DNA of 5,990 bases. It comes from JBBQKP01 sp038326995. GTDB lineage: Bacteria > Planctomycetota > Phycisphaerae > Tepidisphaerales > Tepidisphaeraceae. Under the pieces are notes generated by a model that saw nothing but the letters and a program-made list of their open reading frames with translations, was not told where the DNA came from and ran no database searches. Made by a program: the position numbers and the translations under genes. Shown piece by piece: positions 1-5,647 of this stretch (positions within the stretch are counted from its first letter, which is position 1; each line of letters starts with the position of its first letter). The DNA lies in the NCBI GenBank assembly GCA_038326995.1, contig JBBQKP010000208.1:1-5990 (forward strand), written 5' to 3'.

Positions 1-2
1 CC

Positions 3-1442
3 GTGCGATTTTGCGGCTCTGTTGCACTATATAACGCCGACGGCAGTTCGCTTGCGCACCAGGATTGCGCGATGGCCTGTGCATTGCGGGACCGCAGCAA
101 GCTTGAAGGCGTCACACAGATCATGGAATCAGCCGACGGCCAGCGGCATTTCGTACTCGCACACGTCAATCCCGTCTTCCAAGATAACGGAGAATTGCGC
201 GGGGCGATTAACGTTTTGGTGGACATCAGCAGTCAACGCGTTGCGGATCATAAAATTCGCGAAAGCGAACGGCTGGCACGCTCGACGGTCAACTCACTCG
301 CCGCCAATCTCGCCATTCTCGACGAGTCTGGGACCATCGTCGCAGTCAATGCGGCCTGGGAGCGGCAAGCCATGCAATGCGGAATGACTTACGCCAATAA
401 CGGTGTGGGCTCGAACTATCTTGAAGTTTGCGACCGCGCGACGAGTCAGGGTGATGACAGCGCCGGCGACGCGGCCGAGTGCATTCGGAAAGTCCTTCGC
501 CACGAACTGGATCACGCCGAACTGGAATACCCCTGCCATTCTCCGACAGAGCAACGATGGATGATGATGCGTGTCACTCCGTTCGAAGGTGAGGGACCGA
601 CCCGGGCGGTGATTTCGCATGATGATGTGACGGCACGAAAAATTGCGGAACGGCTCACCAGAGAACAGCACGGCCTTCGCGACGCGGTGGCGGGAATGGA
701 ACAGGTTTTGGGGGTCGTCGGTCATGAACTGCGAACTCCGCTGGCGGCACTCCGCGCAATTACTGAGTTTCTCTGCACCGACGGCGCCCGCAATACCCTG
801 GAAGCCGATCAGTTTCTGCGGGAGATCTCGGACGAAGTAGACCGGATGTCCGACACTGTAAATAATCTCCTTGAGGCCGCCCGACTCAACAGCGGGCGCG
901 CGCAATGGAATTGGTCCAGCATTGACCTCAAGCAAGTCATCAACGAGGCACTGGATTCAGTGAGTCCGTTGGTCGACGTTTCGGCTGTCCGGCTCGGTTC
1001 AGTTTGTGAGACGGGCGATTTCCCGATGCTCGGCGACTCCGAGGCGATCCGGCGCCTCCTGATCAATCTGCTCAACAACGCACGCAAGCACACCCAATCG
1101 GGTCATATTGAAATTCACGCACAGTGTTGCTCCAACGCCGCGGGCAATTGGATTGAGCTTCGCGTCACTGACACAGGATGCGGAATCCCGCCTGAACTGA
1201 TGGCCCGACTCGGCGAGGCGTTTGCGCTCAATTCGGGCGTCGTCAGTGACAGACAGATCAGCGGAACGGGTTTGGGAATCGCAATCTGTAAGGGAATCGC
1301 GCAAGCCCACGGAGGAGGAATTGAGGTGCAGTCAGCCCTTGAAAAGGGAACGTGCGTTGCCGTCCGTCTCCGGGCCGACCTCGAAATGGCAGCGACCGGC
1401 GAGACAGTTTGCATTTCTGAAATGCAAGAGGTGTCCGCATGA
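3..1442 (+). CDS. PAS-domain sensor histidine kinase, 5' end missing
   Basis: C-terminal 479 residues of a two-component sensor kinase, which autophosphorylates a histidine and passes the phosphate to a response regulator. Seen in order: the tail of a PAS/PAC domain (about residues 1-78, ending GAINVLVDIS), a second PAS domain (about 92-215, with EYPCHSP at 175-181, a pattern I associate with PAS domains of hybrid sensor kinases), a HisKA dimerisation helix with H-box HELRTPL (phospho-acceptor H241), then an HATPase domain with N-box NLLNNA (N355, N359), G1 box DTGCG (D390) and G2 box GTGLG (421-425). No transmembrane segment is visible, so it may be cytosolic, but the N-terminus is lost. The first codon here is GTG at 3, but it falls inside a PAS domain, so the gene almost certainly begins upstream of the window. 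No receiver is fused; the next gene overlaps it by 4 bases and supplies one. The sensed signal cannot be told from sequence. Confidence 0.95.
   Translation: MRFCGSVALYNADGSSLAHQDCAMACALRDRSKLEGVTQIMESADGQRHFVLAHVNPVFQDNGELRGAINVLVDISSQRVADHKIRESERLARSTVNSLAANLAILDESGTIVAVNAAWERQAMQCGMTYANNGVGSNYLEVCDRATSQGDDSAGDAAECIRKVLRHELDHAELEYPCHSPTEQRWMMMRVTPFEGEGPTRAVISHDDVTARKIAERLTREQHGLRDAVAGMEQVLGVVGHELRTPLAALRAITEFLCTDGARNTLEADQFLREISDEVDRMSDTVNNLLEAARLNSGRAQWNWSSIDLKQVINEALDSVSPLVDVSAVRLGSVCETGDFPMLGDSEAIRRLLINLLNNARKHTQSGHIEIHAQCCSNAAGNWIELRVTDTGCGIPPELMARLGEAFALNSGVVSDRQISGTGLGIAICKGIAQAHGGGIEVQSALEKGTCVAVRLRADLEMAATGETVCISEMQEVSA
1409..1427. repeat. 19-bp perfect palindrome at the kinase/regulator junction
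   Basis: Arms TTGCATTTC and GAAATGCAA flank a single T at 1418, so all nine pairs match. It lies inside the last codons of the kinase gene (residues CISEMQ), and its right end overlaps the first two bases of the AAGAGG ribosome binding site of the next gene. As RNA it can form an 8-bp stem with a CUG triloop; as DNA it looks like a site for a dimeric regulator. The palindrome is seen directly; a function is inference. Confidence 0.6.
1426..1431 (+). promoter_or_regulatory. Ribosome binding site of the receiver-HDOD gene
   Basis: AAGAGG, seven bases before the ATG at 1439. It supports that start and independent loading of ribosomes within the kinase transcript, in addition to coupling through the ATGA overlap. 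Its first two bases are shared with the 19-bp palindrome, so a hairpin there could limit access. Confidence 0.55.
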
Positions 1443-3346
1443 AAACTATTCTTGTCGTCGACGATTTGGCCGTATTCCGCGAACCAATCGCCGCCAGTCT
1501 GCGCCTTGCCGGATATCAGACAGCAACGGCCTGCGACGGCGAGGATGCACTGGCCAAGGCACGGCTGAGTCGTCCGGACCTGATTCTTTTGGACGCGGCG
1601 ATGCCAAAAATGAACGGGATGACTTTCCTCAAGCACAAAAATGAAGATGCGAACCTCGCGAACGTGCCAGTGCTTCTCCTGACTGCGGTGACGGACGAGC
1701 GTGTCATGAAAGCGGCGACAATGCTCGGTGTATCAGACTACCTTCTCAAATCCCGCTTCCGTCTACCCGACCTTCTGGAACGCGTACAAAAAAACCTGGA
1801 AACGCCATCCTCGCGGCCAATACCAGACGCCTCTCGCGTCCTGGACGAAAATGGGCCCAGCTCTAGCGTAAAATCATCGTCCTCAGGAACTAGCATCGCC
1901 AAGCCTGCGACAATCGCACCGCAAGCCAAGCTTCCTAAAGAACAGCCGACTCAGGCAACAACCAGCGTTAGAACTGCCGCGGGAACGAACTACGTCAGCG
2001 GCACCGAAATTCCGTCTTTGATGACGAGAGAGAAGTGTACTGAGCGGGCACAAGTTGCGATTAAGGCAAAGACGCTTTCGGGAGTGGTCTCACAAGTCAT
2101 CTCTGCGGCGACGTCTGCGAAAACTGATAATGTGGAGCTCGCATCCCTGATTTTACAAGACCCGATGATGTCGGCGCGGTTGCTCCAGGCGGCCAACAGC
2201 GCCGCGTTAGCCTCCAGCAGCGGAATCGTCACCACGATCGAGGGGGCGATTAAAAAAGTCGGGTGTGCGGGCGTCCGCAACATCGCCGAAACGAGCGAAA
2301 TCTTCGATACACTGCCTGAGAGCAGTTCAGAAGGTTTTAATCCGATTCGTTGCTGGCAGCACTCGCTTGCGGTCGCTCAGATCTGCGAAACGCTGACGGC
2401 CGGAAAATCGCCCGAAATTTCGGGCCTCGCCTATATCGTTGGGCTTTGCCACGACCTGGGCGATATGCTGATCCGAAGCCACTTCAGTGCGGAGTACAGT
2501 CAAATCGACGAATTCTCCCTTAACTCAAAACTTCCTCGCGACCGAGTGCAGCGTGAAATGCTCGGGCTCTCTCACATCGAACTCATGCGTATCGTGTTCG
2601 ACTGCATTGGCTTACCCGAACCGATCCGCGAACCCATTGAAGCCCTACACGGCCCGTCTCGTGCTTCCTCGAAGAATCCGCTCGTCCAAGTCCTCTGGAT
2701 GGCAGAGAATTACGCGAACGCTGTCCTGCTCGCTTCTGCCCATACATCTACGATCGCGCCGATGACCACGGCGACTTGCCAGGCTGCCGTCGGTGACGCG
2801 AATCCAAAATGCCCGGACGCGCGGACACTTCGCGCCGATGTCTCTTGCGTGACCGTGTCCCTGGCCGGGCTGTCGCGTAGTGACGGAGACCAATTGATCG
2901 TGCCGCTTTTTCCATCAACTACCGCACGCATCTGGCTCGCGAGAGATCCGGGGCTGTCGACTTTCGATCCGATTATCACAGCACTACAGTCAATTTGCAG
3001 CGTGCACAGCCCCGGACGCCTGCCCACCGCACAGGAGGTCGGAAAAATTGACGCGATCGTGGTTGCTTGTCGCCCGGGCGAGATCGCAGGATTTACAGCG
3101 AAAGATATCCAGGAGCTAAACACGTCTTTCGTAAACCAAGGCGTTCAGCCTTTGCCGATTTGCCGCATAATGTGCGAACCATTGATCGTTCCCGCGACCA
3201 CATCACCAACACCACCGACAGCAATTCCAGCCGCTGAAACGCCATCGCAAACCACAATCCCCGTTCACTCAGGGATCAGTCTCGCCACGCTCGCTGATTT
3301 CGTGCAGTCCGCGGCCCAGAATTGCAAACAAAAAAAGGTCGCCTAG
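1439..3346 (+). CDS. Response regulator: receiver domain fused to HDOD domain
   Basis: A 635-residue cytosolic protein. Residues 1-120 are a complete receiver: acidic pocket D8/D9, phospho-acceptor D52 in LILLDAAMP, switch threonine T82 and conserved lysine K104. Residues about 121-190 are a Ser/Thr/Pro-rich linker. Residues about 200-440 are an HDOD domain, recognisable from LILQDPMMSARLLQAANSA (237-255), H308 in WQHSLAVA, HDLG (338-341), H379 and H404. HDOD proteins are HD-related signalling modules, usually without proven hydrolase activity. HD-GYP hallmarks (GYP motif, lysine after HDxG) are absent, so c-di-GMP hydrolysis is not supported. Residues about 465-580 form a further region I do not recognise, followed by a second Thr/Pro-rich linker (about 585-607) and a short tail ending QKKVA. 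The start is the ATG that overlaps the kinase stop as ATGA, with AAGAGG upstream. By context it is the phosphorylation partner of the kinase. No DNA-binding domain is seen. No clear terminator follows. Confidence 0.93.
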   Translation: MKTILVVDDLAVFREPIAASLRLAGYQTATACDGEDALAKARLSRPDLILLDAAMPKMNGMTFLKHKNEDANLANVPVLLLTAVTDERVMKAATMLGVSDYLLKSRFRLPDLLERVQKNLETPSSRPIPDASRVLDENGPSSSVKSSSSGTSIAKPATIAPQAKLPKEQPTQATTSVRTAAGTNYVSGTEIPSLMTREKCTERAQVAIKAKTLSGVVSQVISAATSAKTDNVELASLILQDPMMSARLLQAANSAALASSSGIVTTIEGAIKKVGCAGVRNIAETSEIFDTLPESSSEGFNPIRCWQHSLAVAQICETLTAGKSPEISGLAYIVGLCHDLGDMLIRSHFSAEYSQIDEFSLNSKLPRDRVQREMLGLSHIELMRIVFDCIGLPEPIREPIEALHGPSRASSKNPLVQVLWMAENYANAVLLASAHTSTIAPMTTATCQAAVGDANPKCPDARTLRADVSCVTVSLAGLSRSDGDQLIVPLFPSTTARIWLARDPGLSTFDPIITALQSICSVHSPGRLPTAQEVGKIDAIVVACRPGEIAGFTAKDIQELNTSFVNQGVQPLPICRIMCEPLIVPATTSPTPPTAIPAAETPSQTTIPVHSGISLATLADFVQSAAQNCKQKKVA

Positions 3347-3444
3347 AAAAGGTCGCAATTTAGCAGTTGCGTCGTAGACCGAAGACCGTGATGTTGACGT
3401 TGACTTTTTTTGTCGATCAATCTGCCGCGTCAGAAAAACCAAAG

Positions 3445-3526
3445 TGCCCAGGAGAGGACTCGAACCTCCACGGGTTGCCCCGCTACCACCTCAAAGTAGT
3501 GCGTCTGCCAATTCCGCCACCTGGGC
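3445..3526 (-). tRNA. tRNA-Leu(GAG)
   Basis: An 82-base gene read on the minus strand from 3526 to 3445. The acceptor stem GCCCAGG pairs fully with CCTGGGC. The anticodon stem CTACT/GGTAG encloses loop TTGAGGT, giving anticodon GAG (plus-strand 3490-3492), which reads CUC and CUU leucine codons. The long variable arm CGGG-GCAA-CCCG is the class II feature expected of tRNA-Leu. The T-arm loop is TTCGAGT. The discriminator is A at 3445, as leucyl-tRNA synthetase expects. The next bases are CTT, so CCA is not encoded and must be added after transcription. A T-rich run (CTTTGGTTTTT on the minus strand, 3434-3444) follows and may end transcription. It converges on the receiver-HDOD gene. Confidence 0.97.
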
Positions 3527-3544
3527 TTCAGGAGCGAGGGGAGG

Positions 3545-3572
3545 ATGATACCGATAAACTTTTGAAAGTCGA
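3545..3572 (-). promoter_or_regulatory. Candidate sigma70 promoter of tRNA-Leu
   Basis: On the minus strand, TCGACT (3572-3567) resembles a -35 box and TATCAT (3550-3545) a -10 box, with a 16-base spacer. The -10 box ends 18 bases before the mature tRNA 5' end, a sensible distance for a short leader. Called from consensus match and position only. Confidence 0.45.
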
Positions 3573-3581
3573 GAGGCGGTC

Positions 3582-3595
3582 CGTAGGAACCTACG
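3582..3595. repeat. 14-bp palindrome between the two tRNA promoters
   Basis: CGTAGG and CCTACG flank a 2-base centre AA. It lies between the -35 box of the leftward tRNA-Leu promoter (edge 3572) and that of the rightward tRNA-Gln promoter (edge 3600), where a shared activator or repressor would bind. Symmetry is seen; function is inferred. Confidence 0.4.
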
Positions 3596-3599
3596 ACTA

Positions 3600-3627
3600 T
3601 TGACGCCGCGACAACTCTTGCGACAAT
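3600..3627 (+). promoter_or_regulatory. Candidate sigma70 promoter of tRNA-Gln
   Basis: TTGACG (3600-3605) matches the -35 consensus at five of six positions. GACAAT (3622-3627) matches the -10 consensus at four of six. The spacer is 16 bases. The mature tRNA-Gln begins 33 bases after the -10 box, leaving a leader of roughly 25 bases for 5' processing. Confidence 0.5.
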
Positions 3628-3659
3628 GCTCGGCCGGCGATTTTCAACGCACCGGCGAC

Positions 3660-3730
3660 TCGGGATTGGTGTAACGGTAGCACAGCAGATTCTGATTCTG
3701 CTTGTCTAGGTTCGAATCCTAGATCCCGAA
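3660..3730 (+). tRNA. tRNA-Gln(CUG)
   Basis: A 71-base gene. The acceptor stem TCGGGAT pairs with ATCCCGA at 3723-3729. The D-arm region is TGGTGTAACGGTAGCAC, as in bacterial glutamine tRNAs. The anticodon stem GCAGA/TCTGC encloses loop TTCTGAT, giving anticodon CTG (3692-3694), which reads CAG. The T-arm CTAGG/CCTAG encloses TTCGAAT. The weak first pair (T1-A72) is typical of glutamine tRNAs. Discriminator A at 3730 is followed by CTTTTTT, so CCA is not encoded. It is divergent from tRNA-Leu, with 133 bases between the two mature 5' ends. Confidence 0.97.
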
Positions 3731-3731
3731 C

Positions 3732-3755
3732 TTTTTTGATCGACCAAATCGGTCG
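3732..3755 (+). terminator. Possible end of the tRNA-Gln transcript
   Basis: Six T residues (3732-3737) come one base after the mature tRNA end, and a small hairpin CGACC/GGTCG (3741-3745 and 3751-3755, loop AAATC) follows. The order is not that of a classic intrinsic terminator, since the T run precedes this hairpin, though the tRNA T-arm and acceptor stem could act as the stem. Read-through into the nuoG leader remains possible. Confidence 0.3.
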
Positions 3756-3821
3756 CATTTCGTTGCAATTACAAGTTCTCGTTCCAATCAAATCGAGCAA
3801 AAGCTGCAACTCTATTCGCCG

Positions 3822-3835
3822 CGCACTTGAGTGCG
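3822..3835. repeat. 14-bp palindrome upstream of nuoG
   Basis: CGCACT and AGTGCG flank a 2-base centre TG; it ends 27 bases before the chosen nuoG ATG. It has the same 6-2-6 layout as the palindrome between the tRNA promoters, but the arms differ. It may be an operator or a leader hairpin. The interval 3738-3862 otherwise shows no convincing -35/-10 pair for nuoG. Confidence 0.35.
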
Positions 3836-3862
3836 ACACGTGATTTGGCGACTATCATCGGC

Positions 3863-5452
3863 ATGCCCAGCATCACCGTCGACGGAAAAAAGATCGAAGC
3901 CAAAGACCGCCAGATGATCCTTCAGGCCTGTAAGGACAACGGCATCGAAATCCCACACTATTGCTATCATCCCGGGCTTTCGATCGTCGCCTCGTGCCGA
4001 ATTTGTCTGGTCGAAGTCGAGGGCATTCCCAAGCTCGTGCCCGGATGCCAGACGCCGATCCGCGATGGAATGGTCGTCAGCACGCAAAGCACCAAGGCCG
4101 TGGCGAATCAGAAGCAGATCATGGAGTTTCTCCTCATCAACCACCCGCTCGATTGCCCGGTGTGCGACAAGGCGGGTGAGTGTTCGCTGCAGGATTACAG
4201 CTACAGTTTCGGTCGAAGCCAGAGCCGCTTCGAAGAAGACAAATCAAAGAACCCCAAAAAAGATGTCGGCGAACACGTTTTGCTTTACACCGATCGCTGC
4301 ATCATGTGCACGCGATGCGTCCGCTTCACTCGCGAAATTGCCGGCACAAGCGAGCTCTTCGTCGACGGTCGCGGGCACAAGGAAGAAATCGAAATCTTCC
4401 CCGGCAAGCCGCTCAACAACAAAATCTCGCTGAACGTCGTCGACCTTTGCCCCGTGGGCGCACTGCTCGATAAATCGTTTCTCTTCGCACAGCGCGTGTG
4501 GATGCTCAAGCGCACGCCCAGCATCAGCCCGGTCGATGCGGGCGGCGAGAACATCTGGATCGACCAGAACGAAAACGCCATCTACCGCATCAAGCCGCGA
4601 ATCAATGACAAGGTCAACGGCTACTGGATCAGCAACGACTCGCGTCACGCGTACAAGGCCGTCGTGTGTGAAGACCGACTCGTTCGCGCGCGAACCAAGT
4701 CGTTCGGCGCACAAGGCGAAATACGATTTGCCGACGCACTCAAAGTCGCCGACGACGGCCTGAAAGCCGCAGCGAAAATCGGCGCGCTCTTCGCCGTCGT
4801 CAGCCCGATGCTGCCGATCGAAGAAGCGTATCTGCTGGGCATGTACATCCGCTCGCTCGACGCCAACGCGACGTTGGTCATGGGCCCGGTTCCGACCTCG
4901 ACCGACGAAGCGTTCAAGAGTTCGGTCAGCGGAAAAGAAACGTTCCGCATTCAAGGCGAAAAAGTGCCGAACCGACGCGGGATCGAACGCGTCTTCGACA
5001 AGCTCGGCGGCGCACGCACGACCTGGGCCGAGTTCGTTCAGCACACCGACGCCGGCTACGCGGGCGGCGTCATCACGGGCGGATATCTGTCGAACTGGGT
5101 CAGCGAAGTACCGGCCGTCTTGAAGAACAAATTCGTCGTCGTGCAGGACGCCCTACCCGGGCCCATCGCCGACGCCGCCGACGTGCTTTTGCCCGGTGCG
5201 ATGTGGTGCGAAAAGGATGGCACGTTCGAAAACCATCAGAACACACTGCAGGCATTCGTCGCCGCGATCACGCCTCCGGGCAGTGCACAGGTCGAAGGAA
5301 AAGTTTATCACAAACTGCTCGGCCGACCGGGCGATTATAGCGCACAGGCCGTGCGAGATGAGATCGGCGAAGCGCTCGCGGAGGTCGTCGTCCCGCCGAG
5401 CGAGGAAGCCGAGGGCGCCGAGTCGCCCGCGATGGAATTCGCAGAGCTGTAG
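3863..5452 (+). CDS. nuoG: NADH-quinone oxidoreductase subunit G (complex I 75-kDa-type subunit), short form
   Basis: A 529-residue iron-sulfur subunit of the peripheral arm of respiratory complex I, which relays electrons from the NADH-oxidising NuoF side toward quinone. N-terminal [2Fe-2S] ferredoxin fold with C34, C45, C48, C62 (cluster N1b); then H94, C98, C101, C107 (the His-Cys3 site of N3); then C146, C149, C152 and C196 in LCPVGA (N4). The N7 cysteines of the Escherichia coli and Thermus proteins are absent: the matching stretch, TPSISPVDAGG, has none. A reduced molybdopterin-oxidoreductase-like domain follows, with ADVLLPGAMWCEKDGTFEN at 439-457, and an acidic tail. At 529 residues it is well below mitochondrial-type (about 700) or E. 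coli (about 900) homologues. ATG 3863 was chosen because MPSITVDGKKIEA aligns with the usual N-terminus; a TTG at 3827 is in frame but adds only 12 unlike residues. No strong ribosome binding site is seen. No other nuo gene lies in the window. Confidence 0.92.
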   Translation: MPSITVDGKKIEAKDRQMILQACKDNGIEIPHYCYHPGLSIVASCRICLVEVEGIPKLVPGCQTPIRDGMVVSTQSTKAVANQKQIMEFLLINHPLDCPVCDKAGECSLQDYSYSFGRSQSRFEEDKSKNPKKDVGEHVLLYTDRCIMCTRCVRFTREIAGTSELFVDGRGHKEEIEIFPGKPLNNKISLNVVDLCPVGALLDKSFLFAQRVWMLKRTPSISPVDAGGENIWIDQNENAIYRIKPRINDKVNGYWISNDSRHAYKAVVCEDRLVRARTKSFGAQGEIRFADALKVADDGLKAAAKIGALFAVVSPMLPIEEAYLLGMYIRSLDANATLVMGPVPTSTDEAFKSSVSGKETFRIQGEKVPNRRGIERVFDKLGGARTTWAEFVQHTDAGYAGGVITGGYLSNWVSEVPAVLKNKFVVVQDALPGPIADAADVLLPGAMWCEKDGTFENHQNTLQAFVAAITPPGSAQVEGKVYHKLLGRPGDYSAQAVRDEIGEALAEVVVPPSEEAEGAESPAMEFAEL

Positions 5453-5486
5453 CGTAAAACGAACGCATTTTGCTGTGATGAATTTC

Positions 5487-5517
5487 GATCACTCGAACAA
5501 GATTCGAGTGATCTTTT
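5487..5517 (+). terminator. Intrinsic terminator of nuoG
   Basis: A perfect 11-bp inverted repeat, GATCACTCGAA and TTCGAGTGATC, with loop CAAGA is followed directly by TTTT and then CTC. It starts 34 bases after the nuoG stop. Position and form make it a convincing Rho-independent terminator, and it separates nuoG from the next gene. Confidence 0.8.
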
Positions 5518-5550
5518 CTCGTTCGTGAAATTGATGCCAGGTTTTTTTGC

Positions 5551-5595
5551 GCGCTTCGCATTTATGCGCTTCGCACTTATGCGCTTCGGACTTGC
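5551..5595. repeat. Three tandem 15-bp repeats
   Basis: Units at 5551-5565, 5566-5580 and 5581-5595. The first two, GCGCTTCGCATTTAT and GCGCTTCGCACTTAT, differ at one base; the third, GCGCTTCGGACTTGC, has diverged more. They follow a run of seven T (5542-5548) and lie in the leader of the downstream gene. The unit length of 15 is a multiple of three, and the repeats are in frame with that gene. Confidence 0.75.
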
Positions 5596-5613
5596 GCGCC
5601 GACCCCGAAGCGC
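5581..5613 (+). promoter_or_regulatory. Leader hairpin using the third repeat unit
   Basis: GCGCTTCGG (5581-5589) is perfectly complementary to CCGAAGCGC (5605-5613), giving a 9-bp GC-rich stem with a 15-base loop. The first two repeat units share GCGCTTCG and could pair with the same partner over 8 bp, so the three pairings exclude each other. The stem ends 34 bases before the start codon of the next gene. It may act as a leader structure; no T run follows, so it is not a classic terminator. Confidence 0.4.
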
Positions 5614-5647
5614 TATCCCCGGCAGTGTCTCCAACAAAGGCACGGCC

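Noticed and set aside
294..935. 213-residue open frame on the minus strand
   Set aside because: Antisense to the PAS and HisKA parts of the kinase, which are certain; no domain or ribosome binding site supports it.
2410..2425. 16-bp perfect palindrome GCCCGAAATTTCGGGC
   Set aside because: It is inside the HDOD coding sequence, far from any gene boundary, with no other signal of a regulatory site.
3330..3336. Run of seven A as a possible programmed frameshift site
   Set aside because: It is five codons from the stop, and no downstream domain in another frame would be gained.
3407..3425. T run with flanking GAC/GTC below the receiver-HDOD gene, considered as a terminator
   Set aside because: The stem would be only 3 bp around a T-rich loop and no T run follows a stable hairpin.
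3367..3603. 78-residue open frame on the plus strand
   Set aside because: It runs through the whole antisense of tRNA-Leu and its promoter; the product has no recognisable feature.
3597..3839. 80-residue open frame on the minus strand
   Set aside because: It covers the antisense of tRNA-Gln and part of the nuoG leader; no supporting signal.
4244..5044. 266-residue open frame on the minus strand
   Set aside because: It lies wholly inside nuoG, whose product has complete cluster ligands; the antisense product has no recognisable domain and its length follows from GC-rich codon use.
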